Below are positions 23,815 to 37,824 of a stretch of DNA of 64,000 nt, piece by piece. A program made the translations under genes and the position numbers. A model generated the notes under the pieces. That model was not told the origin of the DNA. It was given only the letters and a program-made list of their open reading frames with translations, and made no database searches. Origin of the DNA: Eupeodes corollae (Eukaryota > Arthropoda > Insecta > Diptera > Syrphidae); the NCBI RefSeq assembly GCF_945859685.1, contig NC_079148.1, forward strand, positions 53,330,421 through 53,394,420. The letters are read 5' to 3'. Each line of letters opens with the position of its first letter. The stretch's first letter is position 1.

Positions 23815-24560
23815 AGTTATGTTGTCTTTTTGAATTCAAGTTTTTCACATTTCCAGACTTTTTTAAGTCCCTAAAATCGCTATCCATGGTTTTTAAAAAG
23901 AAGTCTGTAGTATATGTGCTTACTCATTCTCAAAAATGAGTATATGACTTTATGAAATGTTTTCTTACAGTTAATTATATCAAAATGTCCCAATGTAGAC
24001 TCAAGTAAAGTCGCACATTCCTCCCAAGTTCTGGTCTACAAAAATTCAAGTCTTGTGCGCTATAATACTTCTTTATACTTTTGAGGAAATTGGCAATGTT
24101 TCAGTAGTAATTGCGTTTCATTGGCTTACAGACATTTTCCGAAGGACGGTGTTAGAGCCCACAAAATTGATTAAGCGAAACACCTATTTTCGTCCTTAAT
24201 ACCTTAACAAATTCTTTCACAATTAATAGTATCAGAACGTGCAGGTAAGAGTTTCAAAGAATCCGTTCAAAAATTCACAGACCCCAAACATTTCCCTAGC
24301 CAATACAATTATCAATTTTGAAAAATTATTTAACATAATATTATGGTGTCATTCTGCACAAAAATGAGAAAAAAGCATTGTCAGTTTGAATATTTAACGA
24401 ATTCAAAATATTATTATCCTCAAAATGATTTCATAATGCGAAGAATTATGTTTTTGATTTGTGTTCGTAAAATTTTTCGAAATATCAAAGAGACAAATTT
24501 TGTACATGACATTTAAATCCATAATGAAACGATTTTTTAACTCAATAGATCAAACTAATT
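23815..24560. repeat. Diverged relative of repeat P
   Basis: It shares with the copy at 16827 the run TTCACATTTCCAGAC, TAAGTCCCTA, then TTTTTAAAAAGAAGTCTGT. Further on, GCGAAGAATTATGTTTTTGA matches that copy's ACGAAGAATAATGTTTTTGA. The order is conserved but the ends are unclear. Confidence 0.5.
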
Positions 24561-27500
24561 TTATCTCAAAAAATTTGTTTCATTTCATCTTCTACCTTTT
24601 GAGGACATAAGTAAGAAGATATAATTGTATTGTGTATTATTTCCCGTTTCAAAGGTATTTCATATGGCATTTCCAACGTAGATTAAAATTGTTTAAATGT
24701 TGGGTTTCTATTAAGAAAGTAATACCAATAGGATTTAAAAGTGCAATTTTATTTTTTTTTAAATAATTTAAAATAAAATAATAACCAACTTAAACAAAAA
24801 ATGTATTTATGTGTTGAAACATTAAATATCCAAAAAAAAAAATTAAAATTTATGAGAATCTTGGCAAATTTTGTTTTCGTCTCTGATGTCTTTAAGATAG
24901 CACCGCCTTGTCTTTTTAACTGCTGCTAAGAAACTGACATTTGTCGCACCTCGTGGCCAGTTATACATCATATGAGCCTCTTGTATAATCCTTAACAAGA
25001 ACGAATTACTTCTCATTGTTTATTTGTGTGTATTTTCTATGAATATAAATCAACCTAGTTTTAATATCTTTTCAATTAAAAACTAGTTTTTAGATAAAGT
25101 CAAATCACTTGGAGTAAAATTTTATCAAACAAAGTATATTGTCTCCTTAACAATTTTATTATAAGAGTAATAATACAATTTTGGAAAGATTTTCGTTTCA
25201 CACATATCGAATAAACTCTTCTAGGACGTACATACGTAGATGTATAAAATATCAAGTCAAACAAAAGGGAAAATCAAATAACATATAGTTGATATTTATA
25301 AATTCCTTACCACATAAAATTTCCTCAAGTACATACTTTGAGGAAATTAAATAAATCAATCTTAGATTCTTAGAACGAATAAAATAATATATGAATCTTA
25401 TTCATGCGAAAAAATAACATGTATACATTTCTTAAAAGATAAAAGATTTATATTTAAGAATTCATCAGGAAAAATAAGTTTGAACGAGGGAAAGGGGATT
25501 AAAACTTCATATTTCATGAAAACATCTTCAGTTTATATTTCTTAAATTGAATTGATTGTGTAAACATTTTCTTAAAATAAACCTTTTACTGTCTTTCAGT
25601 TTAATTTTGAAATCCCAATTTTTTTTGAGTTACTCTTCTTGTTTTTGTTGCTTAATCCTTACCCAATCACCCATTGAATGTAAAGTATCCCTTTTTTAAA
25701 TCTATGTATATACATACACCAATAAAACCAAAACCATTTCGTTCTGCTCGATTACTCAACAAGCTATTAGTTATTTTCATTTATCCATCGTCTGTGCCTT
25801 TTTCGTGGCTCGCAGGAGACCCTAAATCATTTTCTAACTATCTCCAACAAACCAACCATATTAAATGTAATATTGCGTTGGAAAAGTCTATAAAAATAAC
25901 TTAAAACAAAAATGTCCTTTTCTCAAAGGATAAATGAAAAATCCAAACAAAAAAAAAGGAAAATAACAAAGAGGTGCTATCCTTGCCGATGTGAAATATA
26001 TAAAACTTAAGGTCTTACACAACGTATATATACCCAAAGCCTACCCACATTCAACCATATATAGAAATGGCGCCCGGGAGTTCATTGAAATAGGTATCTA
26101 TAGGGAAGGATGTAGGAATGAAAAATATCTAAAATATTCACCTTTTACCATTATCTGCCAAAGCAAACAATAAGACAGCCATTCCAAGACAATCACAATC
26201 AGTGGTTGTTCACGCTCATGTGGAGGGTATATTATTGTTATTATCCTTGAACGGGGGAGGCATTGTGGTGGAGGCGAAGAAAGTCTTTTTAAATGTATAG
26301 AGAAATAGATAGAGTTACCATCCTCATGGGAGCTTTATATTTTGTCTTTTTTTGTGGGACAAAACGCTCTTAATAATATATCTTTATATATTTAACCGAT
26401 TTCTTGAGTTTTTTTATATTTCATATCTAATTCGACTTCATTTAGTCGCATTAAGTCCTTACGATGTTAGTATTGCTACCATAATGTGTAAGTACGAGTA
26501 TGTATTATACTATGTACTGTTATTTGTGAGCTCCGATTGCCATATGGAATTATTGTTCAAATAGACATTGTATCGTGTCGTGCGTGAGTCTTCAGCTCCT
26601 TGTAGTGATTTAAACTTATTTGCTAAATGCAGTCATGCGGTGAACGACGACCTTATAGTTATTAAAGTCCTTTCAAAGCCCCCAAAAAAAATAAGAAAAC
26701 AGAACAGAAAAAACCAAAAAAGCTTTGTCAAAGTAGAATTGGAAAAAAAAGAAAACAGGATATAACCACCATCAAAGGACTTGACTATAAAATACACGTA
26801 TAGAGAAAATAATGCGCATACGCTATATTTTTTTATTGCATTCTCAGAAAAAGGTAATGAGGCACAAATGTAATAAATTTATAAATTGTGATAACAAGAA
26901 CAAGGCTTTTTTTGAGTATAGTAGGACGAGACACAGGGCCGGTTTTTCGTTACACTCTTGTTTGTAGGAATGATATTTATAAATATGTAGGTACTTATCT
27001 TTTATAAAAATAACTTAATGCTTTAACCTTTGACTAGCAAAATGTCCCTTAACAAAGGATATAATTACAAAAGGAGTATAGTGTGACAGACTATGCTTTT
27101 TTTGTTGGGATGAAAAGACTGTTTAGAAAAATATGAGTTGATAATTTTAAAATAATTTAGCATTTATAAGGACTATTATAAAGACCTTGACACTTTACAA
27201 TCAAACCAAACAATCACAAGGGAAGGGGGTGCAGAAACAACTTTCTTACGTTGATAGAAATAAATCGATTATACTCATCCCTTTTATACTTAAAGTGATT
27301 ATGTGCACCTTTATGTCATGTTAACGAAAACAAGACAACTTATTTTGTTCTTTGACTGCTTAAGTCAGTTCAAAAGACCCCTTATAGTGCAAACGCCTTC
27401 CATTACTTTAAGATAACAAATGCACCCCTGACCCTAGGGGCATAAGAAAATAGGATTTTACCCCACTATATGGAGGACGCTTTAAGTAGATACACCTTTT

Positions 27501-29550
27501 ATGGTCTTCAATGTCGGGTATTTTGTGTAAATTGGTTATTTTTGTTCTTTTTTTTTTATTTTCCATTTTTTTTTCTGAAAAAAGCTTTGCTTCTTAAAAA
27601 AACAATCCAACAGATAGAATTGGTGTATGATATTATTTTTTTATGATCTCTTAACATGCAAAACGTGAATAGGATATCAAGAAAATAGCCGAATTAAAAG
27701 GGACCTGACATACATAACAAAATAAAAATATATATATAAAAAAACAAAAATATTTTAACGTTTCTTAGGAATGAAAATATGTTTGTTTGTTATGGGTTAT
27801 TATTATTATAATGATACCTGTGTGATTTGACATAATTATGTATTTACGTCAAATAGCGTTAAATAGGGTACATTACATATGAATATTACCTAATTGAGTG
27901 CTTAACGAATTCTTTTAATAGCACACGTAGAAAAGAATAAGAAAATTCTTTTTTTTGTTGTTAAGAAGAAAATCGTTTCGAATTCAAGCCTATTTGATAA
28001 AGGTACCGAAATATATGACGTATTTGGGAAATGAGGATATAACAATGATTCATTTTATTGTTATGGGAGTCCTATTAAATAAGGAAAGGATCGTTGTTAA
28101 GTATGTGCTTAATGAAGTAAGCCCAATAAGAATTTTCATTTTAGATATTTAAAATTTGTATATGAATACAAAATCTCTTTCAAAAACTTTTTTCAACAAT
28201 TTTACAAATAAAAATAAATTTATACCACACTTTTATTTATAAGAAAAAAAAATTAAAATTTCTATGAAAGCTAATTATTTGATTTTTACTATTTTTAAGG
28301 AATTAATATCAAAAATACAAAAATATTTACCTATATAAATTTGTTTTACATATAAGCTAAAAAAAAATAAAATATTTGAATATGAAATTTAATTCTATAT
28401 TTTATTTTTTTGTGTCTTTTTAAATATATTATTATAAGATTTTAAAAACTTTATGCATGCATTTTTGTAATAAAATTAAATTTCATAAAAGAACTTACAA
28501 TTTCATTAAAGTTTCAATTTGTTTACTTTTAGATTTTTCCAGCTTAAAAATTGATGGAATATTTTGGATAAATTTGTTTCCAATAAATATAATCAAAATT
28601 TAATTTTTAAAATGCTGAGATGAAGTATCTTTAACTTTTTATAGTTTTTGTTGTTTTTTTTATACATTTCTGGGCTCTTAATTAAAATTTATTTTAAATT
28701 ATATTGAAATAGTTAATAAGTTATTATTGCAAGTTAAATTTTAATTGCTTTTCTTGTTAACGAAAAGTTCAATTAAGTCAAGTTTTTTCATAATTAAGAA
28801 CTGGAAAGATTTCTACGTTCAAAAATATATAAATTAATAATTATATTCTGAGAATATTTTGAAGTTTACATTAATCAGTTGAGTTCATAGAATTTCAGCC
28901 ACTCTTGTAAACTTGGCTTGGCAGTAATATTTTATGTCGAACCTACTTGTAGTTAAAAGCTTCTTTTCTAAGAAAAAAATACTCTTATTCTGATATATAA
29001 GAGTCAAAATATAATTATTTTAACTTTCGTCTTCAAGGCAACTTTACCATGAAACTAGATTGATTTCTAAAAATTCTTCTCCATTTTTAGTTGTCCTGGG
29101 TACAAGTGCTAAATTAACTTTATTTTCTTTTATAAATAAAGAAGTAAGAGGGTCATTTAATTCCATGTTAGAGTGAATTGGTTCAATTGTACAGGGTATT
29201 TCGTTTTCAAAGGCTATTATACATGAAACATATCATGATCGTCGATTTTCTATGTGTTGTGTTGCATACAAAGTTTGAAATTTTCCATGACCTTCGAAAA
29301 TATGCGACAAGATTAATAATTGGAGCTTTTAAAACCTTTGATTAAATAAAACGCAAGAAAATGTGTTATATGCTTAAAAAAATTTGTACTAAAAATGCTA
29401 CAATCCCAAAGTCCAAACGAAACAGCTTCTTCAGAAACAATTCGTTTTTTTTCTAATGGAGTTACTTATCGACTGGTGTCAAGCCAAACAAGGTTAAAAG
29501 GGTTTTCTTGAGTGTTTTTCCATTGACCATTTTTACTCATTGAATATTTA
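24561..29550 (+). other. Teneurin intron 1 block, no element recognised
   Basis: This AT-rich intron includes an extremely AT-rich core at about 28150-28860. I see no coding or RNA feature. Open frames near 25674-26765 lack similarity to anything I know. Confidence 0.5.
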
Positions 29551-29870
29551 GAATGAAACAACAACAACTTGTGTGTGCTACCACCAAGTTCATAGGCTGG
29601 AGTTATAGCTATTTCACGGGGACCAACCCGATCATCTGACTCCTTTAGTGGTGCTTAATCGCTTTATATTCAATTTAATTTTGAAGAACTTTTGCCCGAG
29701 CTGGGCTTGAACAAGCGATCTAGCGTGTGAGGAGCTAGTGCACTACGCTATACGCCACCGCACCCACATGAAAGTTGTAAGCCAATTACAGGTTTTTTCG
29801 TTCTATCGAACTATACTGAACCGATTAGCATTTTTCTAAGCACACACAAGTAATTGTTGTTGTTTTATTC
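29551..29870. mobile_element. Fold-back element with internal tRNA-like sequence
   Basis: This 320 bp element is bounded by inverted repeats. The left arm (29551-29579) reads GAATGAAACAACAACA then ACTTGTGTGTGCT. The right arm (29839-29870), read inward, is GAATAAAACAACAACA, three extra bases, then the same 13-mer exactly. In the middle, on the minus strand (about 29692-29765), is a tRNA-like sequence with B box TGTTCAAGCCC (complement of 29703-29713), an A-box-like TGGCGTATAGC, and a CTAGC/GCTAG stem at the anticodon-arm position. No protein is encoded and no clear target duplication is visible. Terminal inverted repeats point to a MITE, the core to a SINE or a captured tRNA. Confidence 0.75.
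29692..29765 (-). ncRNA. tRNA-like pol III core (pseudo-tRNA)
   Basis: The B box differs from GGTTCRANNCC at one position, and the A box is a weaker match. The anticodon loop would be 9 bases and the T stem has a mismatch, so it is not a functional tRNA gene. It may still act as an internal pol III promoter. Confidence 0.5.
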
Positions 29871-32800
29871 AGGTTCCTTCTATTATCTCCTCTCTTTTTC
29901 ATAAGCCAACGATTTCGATTGGATTCGTATGAGGAGGGAGATGAGGCGAAAGAGTTGAATTTTTACAATTCTAAGGAGGTTTTTTGTATGAAATTTTATA
30001 CTCACAGTTTAAGGCAGCTGCTTTTACTTAAATTAAAGACACTCTCCAAAGTCCCTTCCTTCAATTTCAGCTTGTGATGAGAATGTTTGTACAGATTATC
30101 AATCCAGTTCCATTAAAATGAATAAATTCTGGCACTATTTTCGCATTCAATGTTGAAATTCGTATCAAGTTTTTATAAAATAAATTGTATACTGAGACCA
30201 AAAAGAAGTGTTATAACCTTTAAAGTAGCGGATGTAAAATAAAAATTTCAATAATAAATAAATTGGAAAAAATATGCTTTTCCTTTTAACCTGTTCTTTT
30301 AGTAAAAAAAGTCTGTAAATGTGAAACGAAAGTATACAAATTTTGAAATTCTCCTGGACTTTTTCTTATTCCAAGACAAGACTAACTCAATTATCAGTGT
30401 TTACTTAGTTCCTAACGAACTCTTGAACTAAATACAGTGTTAAAATACAATTAAGGTGAATATTGCCAAAAATGTTAAAACATATTTAGGTTTTCCCACT
30501 TTGATCTAGCTGTTATCTATAAGACTTATTAAAGTCCAAGCTTGAGTACAATTTATATCTCTAAGCTTCTGCTCCTGCAATTTATTTAAATCTCTTGAAT
30601 AATATTTTATGAAGAATAGTCCAATTAGTTGTTGACTATATAATATATATCGCTTGAACACCGTCGTACAATTTTTTGCCTCAACCCTATTTAACGTTAT
30701 TTTAAGAGGTTATATTCTATTGAAATAGACAGTTAAAAGAATCTCTTCTGGCTCATCAGCCCGAATACTATCGAAGTCTAATTCTATTGTCCTCTCAAAT
30801 AAAGGGATTAGTTCTTTAGTCGTACAAGGTGCGACTTTTCATTTTTTATAAACACTCGCACTGTATCTTTGATGAAAAAAGGATATTCCTTGAGTAACAT
30901 ATTTTCATATATATCCTAAAACTTTTAATTGTTTTTCTTTACTTATTCCGAACTCCTCAAAATAATCTTTCATTTCCGTTAATGATTTCTTCTACCTGTA
31001 AAAACATGAAATCCATACTTAAAAAAAATATTTATATAAGCTTGAAATCCTTTTTCGTTTTGCTTACAATCTCTTTTATCGACTGAAAACGATCGGTGTT
31101 AATGCTTCATTAAGTCTCTTAAACTTAGCAAATAGTCAGAAGTCATATAGAACTAAGTCACGCAAACTTAAAAATAAGACAAAATCGGAATTTAAATTAA
31201 AATGTTCCTGTATTTTTAAATCACAGTATGTGAACATTTGCACATAAAATAAATGTTTAAAACTAAATTAAATTAATTTTAATAGTCATGCATTTTCAAA
31301 CAAATTTTGTTTTAATTCAATTTACGATTTCTACAATAATAATTAAATTAAGTACTACTCTAATTCTAATACCCAATTTTAACAGTATTCTACCAAAGTT
31401 ATTATAAAATCACTTAAAATGCGTTCTATGCATTTTTATCAAGACCATCGTAACTATGTCTTGTTGATGTACTTAAAACTCAAAGATGTTTCGTTTTGCT
31501 GAAAGAAAAATGATCATGAGTCTACATAATCTTTTTTCATATCGTTTCATATAATTTTTTATTAGTCCAAAGATACATTTTGTTAACCACAAACACCACT
31601 TTTAAGAAATTTTATCAGCATTACGAGAGTCCGTAATTTTCGGTCGCACTTAGCATTAAAATATTTGTGTCATTTAATTTCCTATCAACATACGATGTTT
31701 TTATAATGTCATATATAAATGTTAATACTAGTACTCAAATACTAATGGCTATATAAAAATATTAATAAAAACAATAAAAAAAAAACCAAAAGGCAAACGA
31801 CGAACCAATATAACATAAAAACCACTTTCAACCACAGCGTAGCACATAAGAAAAAGAAGAGAGGAGTGCCTTTCATTCAATTTTCTCCATCAGCTCCTTA
31901 TGAATAGAGTTGAGATTATGAGAATACATTATACCGCATAATAGGAAAGATTCGAGTTTTATCTTCAATCCGCGACAAAACGATGAATTTTATTTTCATC
32001 CCACACTACACTATAATCTTACTTCATACAATACAATAAAGTTTCACAGGACAGCGACAGACACAGGGACACAGACAAAGAAAAAATAGCTAAGGATATT
32101 CGACCGGAGTTTGACGCACACATTTTTATTGTGTTGGGCCATATTTCCTATTTTATTAGACAGACGGAAAGACATCATCATCATCATCGCCATCATCATC
32201 GTTCTTGTTGAAGGGGGTAAAATTATGTACAAAAGGAACCTCGTTTATGTTCTTCTTTTGCTCTGTCTCTCTCTGCCCTTTGTTGCCATTCCCAAGTGTG
32301 ACCTAAATCATGTAATGTCAGCCGGTTGTAAATTTAACTTTTATTGACTAATTTCAATATACCGAACAGCAATAAAGTGTAATTTCATTTTGACATTATC
32401 CCCAAGGTATTATACATAATGTATCTATGTATATATTAAAAAAAATATAAACGAAAGGATCTGAACAAAACATGAGTCCTTTATATGCCAATATATACAT
32501 ATGTACATATTATACTATACATAATAATAAACCTATATCTTATACATCTTATGGTCAAATGTGTACAAATTTAAAACGGATCAAGAGTCCTGATAGGTTG
32601 TTGTTGTTGGTCTCGTAGTGATAGTTAAATCTATAAATTCATAATAAATGTTTGAGTTCTTTCAAGGCAACTTTATTTGCTTGTGTGGTAAAATTTATTG
32701 AATTATAAATGTTCTATAAATAAGAATTTTAATTTAAACTCGGAATTAAATTAAATTTACTGTAACTGCTGCTCTGCTGTGGACTTGATAAACCTAAATA

Positions 32801-33595
32801 AGTGCAGAAAATTATGTGTGTTTTATAATGTTTGTCATCAAAATTATGTCGAATGAATAAAACATTATGACTTATATTTTCGTTATGGAAAAATCCAATA
32901 AGTCAATTTAATCATCGGGAAACAAGTTAATTTTTAATTGAAATACTGATTTTTAAGATTCATAACTTATAACTATTAAGAATTTCACACCGAACTTGGG
33001 GTAAGAACTTATAGGCTTTGAGTCAAGCTAAAAAGTTGTACATTTTTCTAACATTAAAAACAAGCATTTATGAATTGTAATGGCATGACAAAATAGTATG
33101 CGTAGGGGGGGGGTCTATTCGTTGGCGTTAGGACAATTTAATAAAAAAAAATTTAAAGGCTGAAAACTTATTTTCTAACTAAATTAAAACAAAATTAGTT
33201 TAAATAACATTTTTAAGGAACAAAATTGTAAACGTGAAATTAAAAAAAAAAATCAAAAATTTGTATATTTAGGTATACATTTTGAATAAATATAAATTCC
33301 ATATGCAGAACCTTCTACTGTCTGGAATATTGTTTATAATTATAAATATTGACCGATTTATGACAAAAAACTATATTTCAATTTGAGCTTTAACCGTCTC
33401 AAGCCGTAGTATTCCATGGTTTTACAAACTTCGTTTTTTAGAAGTAGCGCAGGCTGGTACAAAATCTTTACCAAACTGTAACTGGATAAATTTGCATTTC
33501 CAATGATTTCGTAGGAACATACAAGTTCATTTCAAATATGTTATAAAAACAGCTTGTACACAGCTTTCATTATATCCATAGAAAATGCTGCAATG
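29871..33595 (+). other. Teneurin intron 1 block with a CAT repeat
   Basis: This is AT-rich intron. A short (CAT)n/(ATC)n microsatellite lies at 32173-32201, with frames through it that have no coding meaning. A run of nine G occurs at 33105-33113. I recognise no element. Confidence 0.5.
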
Positions 33596-33840
33596 TGTCG
33601 AATTTGGTATTTCTCGACCTTTCGATGTTCTTAGAATCTTAATCCATGTTTATAGAAATGGTTATGTAGAAGCATGTGTACGGAAATTCGTACGTCCATT
33701 TGTTTTATGCTATGGATTTTAAAACAACTCAGCCTTAAACTTTTAATTTGAAATTTTTTTAAGTTTTTAAATGACAATGAACTTGACTTAAAAACAATCA
33801 AAGAAAGCTTATCAGCTTGGTTCGCATCCCAGCTTTTTTC
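33596..33840. repeat. Short relative of repeat P
   Basis: ATTTCTCGACCTTTCGATG matches the long copy's ATTTCTCGACGTTTCAAGG. TACGTCC follows, and the right end AAGCTTATCAGCTTGG with CGCATCCCAGC corresponds to that copy's GGAAGTTATCAGTGTGG and ACATCCCAGC. It lacks the tandem array. Confidence 0.65.
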
Positions 33841-34560
33841 GAGTTCATGGAATGACAACATGGTAAAAAGTTGCCAGACATATTATTTTAATATTATGAT
33901 CACAAAATGCTAAAAGCTATTGAATTGTAAAGATGCAAACTTACAAGAATGTGACGAAATCAATAGAAAAGTCTCACACATCTGCCTAGATAACAAATTG
34001 AGGCATTTTACTTGACTTGAGAAAACTCATAGTTATTATTTTCTGTATGTTTACAGTTTCTTATTTTCAACATGGATTAAATATATCACAAAAATGCCCA
34101 TGTTCTGCATTTCCTTTATTGAGAATACACTTGTGAATTGGATTTTCGAACATGCAAATGGATGTTCTGTATTACCTTCCTTCTGCTAGGAATAGGGGGG
34201 TTACATCAAGTTTTTGAACTGAAGAAATTGATGAAGGTATTATAAAAGGTTCTATTTCCCCAAGAACATATAAAAAGCTTATTTGCTTAAGCTTAAATAA
34301 CAATGAAAGCTTAAAAGAGGAAATCAAGAATTTAAATTCCTTATCAAAACAATTCTAGATAATTTTTACACGCTTACAATATGTCAGGTAAATCCAATAT
34401 ATTTGATTTGTCTCGCAAAATTCGTTTTCTTATTTTTTGTCTTGAATTCTGCTTTCTTTTTCACTTAAAATAAATTGCCAATAAAATTGCATCCAATTTT
34501 CAAAACAGCAAAAATTTTACTACAGAAACAAAATAAATATGGATGATCCTTCCGTTGTGA

Positions 34561-34665
34561 CATTTCGAAGTAATTTCGAAATTTTCGAAATCGGTCGAAT
34601 TGAAGAACATGCAATTTCACTTCACGTGAAATTGAAAAGTGATTTCAATTCACTTTCGATCGAAA
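34561..34665. repeat. Cluster of short palindromes
   Basis: Within 105 bp there are TTTCGAAA-type palindromes, a perfect 9 bp stem CAATTTCAC/GTGAAATTG with a 5-base loop (34612-34634, containing TTCACGTGAA), a 7 bp stem AAAGTGA/TCACTTT (34636-34656), and TTTCGATCGAAA (34654-34665). CACGTG is the palindromic E-box core. This may be a regulatory module or the terminus of a fold-back element. Confidence 0.6.
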
Positions 34666-37600
34666 TTCGGAACATGGACGGAAATATGGAACAATAAATT
34701 TCCATTCTTAGCCTAAAACATTCACTTTTCAGTATTCGATTTGACAACTCATGTTGTGGTTGACAATTTTTGATGTGATTGGTATTTTCGTTTCTAACAA
34801 AATCTATCTCAATGATTTTAGCCATTAAGGAAAAAGTTATTCAATTTCTTAAAGAAAAATTGACAGTTTGCCTATAAGAAGGTTTTCCAAGAATATATTT
34901 TACGACTTCTTTTTTTAAAGTGGCATGGACATTTTTAAAAATAAAATACAAACAATTTATTAGAATGACAAAAATATTGTTCCTAGAATTTCTTGGCTTT
35001 TAATGTTTAAGAATTATTTCTGGCATTATGTCAGTTAAATTTAAAACATACGTCGAGTACAAATCACATGACCGCAGTCTCAAGTTCACATTCTTCAGAT
35101 AATTTGATCATCAAACGCTTGGCGAGTTCTTGTTAGAACCCTTTTCTTCTCCAAATTATTTGAAATGACATTTTTCTTAATCGAAAAATAATTTTTAGAA
35201 ATCGATTAAGAAGTTTAGAAATGAGCTATATTTCTAAATATATTTTGCAGATAAAAACGCACTATAATTTTGGCAACTAAATTACGAAATTTGTAAACAA
35301 GTTTATAAGATTTGTAAATGTACTTCTTGTTTTATGTCTTTTTGTCCTTACATACCAAAGTATACTGAACAAAAGTCAAAACAATTTTTTTAAAGGATTT
35401 TAAAGTACTGAATTCAACTTTGGCTTCTTAATAAGGTCACGTTTTTAAAATGCATCTTTTTAAAATGTAAGAAAATGCCTTACACCGTATTTTAAGGTTA
35501 AGAAAAAAACAATATTTAATTCTTAACACAAAATTGTATATTAATTGTCTAATATTTCAATGTTTATATTTAAAATACAGCTTTAATTATTTTAGTAACT
35601 CAATTAGTTTCAAACATTTTTCATGAGTTATAAGCTTCCATAAAGTGACTTGAAGTTTTTAAAGAGTTGATTTTTGCCTTTTGGTGCTGATTTCGAAATT
35701 CGATTTAAGCTATCAGCTCAAATAAAAAAATAAACGTTGTTCATATTATTTTTATATCTATTTGATATCAAGTTCATTATAAGAAGAAATAATTATCTTC
35801 AAGCGTTTTACCCTTTTTTGGATAAAATCATTATAGAATAAATGGTTCAGGTTTTCTTCAATGTTTGTGTTGTGCAGATGAAGACCAAAAAATAATCAGA
35901 TTTAATGAAAAAGTAAATGAGATGTTCAGAATATTTAAAATTAATATTGAAAATATAAATTATAAATTTGAAGAGAGAAAATAAACATAGTCTCAAGAAG
36001 CCCAATATGCAGTCTTTTTTCAAACTACATATTATAATATCTTAAAAATCTGACGTTATAGAGATTTTGAAGCCGAATACGGAATGAGGGCTAACAAATT
36101 ATTCGCAGAAGTATACAGGTACAAACCATTAGTGACTGTGTTACTAAGGTTTTAAGAATATAAATAATAATCAAAAAATATAAATTTTTAACAAACAATA
36201 AAATATTGATTTATTCAATTGTATCCAACTTTGCGTTGGTCGTTATTACTTGGTCCATTATAATATGTCAAATATTAAATACCTATGCCTTTTAATTGAC
36301 TTTTAATTACATATAGAAATTTAGAACAAGACACGGTAAGTACCTTTATCATTCGTTTTTAATGTTTACTATTGTATTGATGCTTGATAATTGCATTAAA
36401 AGCACTGGAAATAAAAAAAGTAGTTTTTTTTTAACAAAAATTCAATTCAAGTTTAAACTTAGATATTCTCATGTATTAGCAATTCTTTAAATAAAAACAT
36501 TCTCAATTTTTCTGTTACGATATACGAAATGCTGAGGATATGATATTCATTTATAAATTAAATGACATTTTCTTTCCTATTTTCGAGTACTTGTGGGGAA
36601 AAACAAGACCTTGTACCTTTTTCAAAGTAGAATCTGTTTTTAGTAGAAAATGCATGCAGACTTTATTTACAAGGTTTAGGTAACATAATACTTCACGTGG
36701 AGAGATGACTATTTATTTATTTATGTTTTTTCCAACAATGCTTGAGGTTTAAACTGACATACATTGTGAAAATGTGCTTTGGAGAAAAATATACGAGTAG
36801 AATACTCGGTCTTAAAAACCCATTTTTAGATATCAGTCATTAAATATCACTAAAAATTACTAAACACATCTTTTAAAACAACTTGCACTTATGGAAAACG
36901 TATTTCGTTTCAAAGGGTCCATGGACTTTTCTTGAGTCAGCTTGATGTTGTATCGGTGTAAGCCTAGATTCTTCGGCCGGAGCGATGATCAGTTCTTGAG
37001 ATCACCGTAAAATTTACCGACTTTGATAGTCAGCAATATTTTCAACCAACGGGTTGCCTCACTGAAGCATCAACATCATATTCACCGGCTCTAAATTTTG
37101 ATTGAATTGACAACTTATAAGTAAAATGGTTTTTTTTCACAAACTACATTAAAAGTTGTCAAGCCCCTATTTAAAAACCCGATATTTCCAAATCTAATCT
37201 CATAAAGTTAAAAATCACTATAAAATTGTTATTTATATGAGCTCAGAAGTGTTATAACATATTTTTATAAAATAGTTTTAAGTTGAATTTGCAAAGCATC
37301 ATCAATTTTTTTTAATCCAAAAATACTTTTTAACAAAATGTTGCCGCCCAAAATCTTCCATCAAATACAATTTACTGTATATATTTTATTATGTTCTACT
37401 TATAAAAATGTTGAATTCCTTTTTTAAAATATATTCTATTATTTCTTATGATCTTGTAAATAAAATTAAAAAAAATAAAACAGTTAAAAAAGTTTTTTGC
37501 ATCTTCTTGAAATAATTATTTAAACAAAAATTCTATTAATTATTTCTAATTGTTATATTTAAGAAAAAAGCATCCCAAATTTAATTTAATCTATTTTTTT

Positions 37601-37824
37601 AAATTAAATAAATCTACATCTATATTATTATTGTAATATGTTATTTTTACACATATTACAGTATAATTTATATAATTTCTTATTTATAAATAATTAAATT
37701 TATTGTTTTTTTTGTGTACACTTACTTTAATAATAATGAAAACAAAGAAAGAAAGAAAAAAAACACAGAATATTTAATATACTTATTTTGATTAAATAAA
37801 ATTAATTTGTGAATTTTTTTGTAG
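34666..37824 (+). other. Teneurin intron 1, last block
   Basis: This is AT-rich intron. A more balanced stretch at about 36900-37090 shows no recognisable motif. The end supplies a T-rich tract and AG at 37823-37824 for exon B. Confidence 0.55.

Noticed and set aside
22605..24920. Recurring GCACCGCCTTG near 22609 and 24901
   Set aside because: Two short matches in unrelated flanks give no extended alignment, so I did not call a repeat family.
29692..29765. Functional tRNA gene
   Set aside because: The anticodon loop has nine bases, the T stem is mismatched and the sequence sits inside an inverted-repeat element; only a tRNA-like core is supported.
32173..32201. CRISPR-like or regulatory array
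   Set aside because: It is a simple CAT microsatellite with no spacers.
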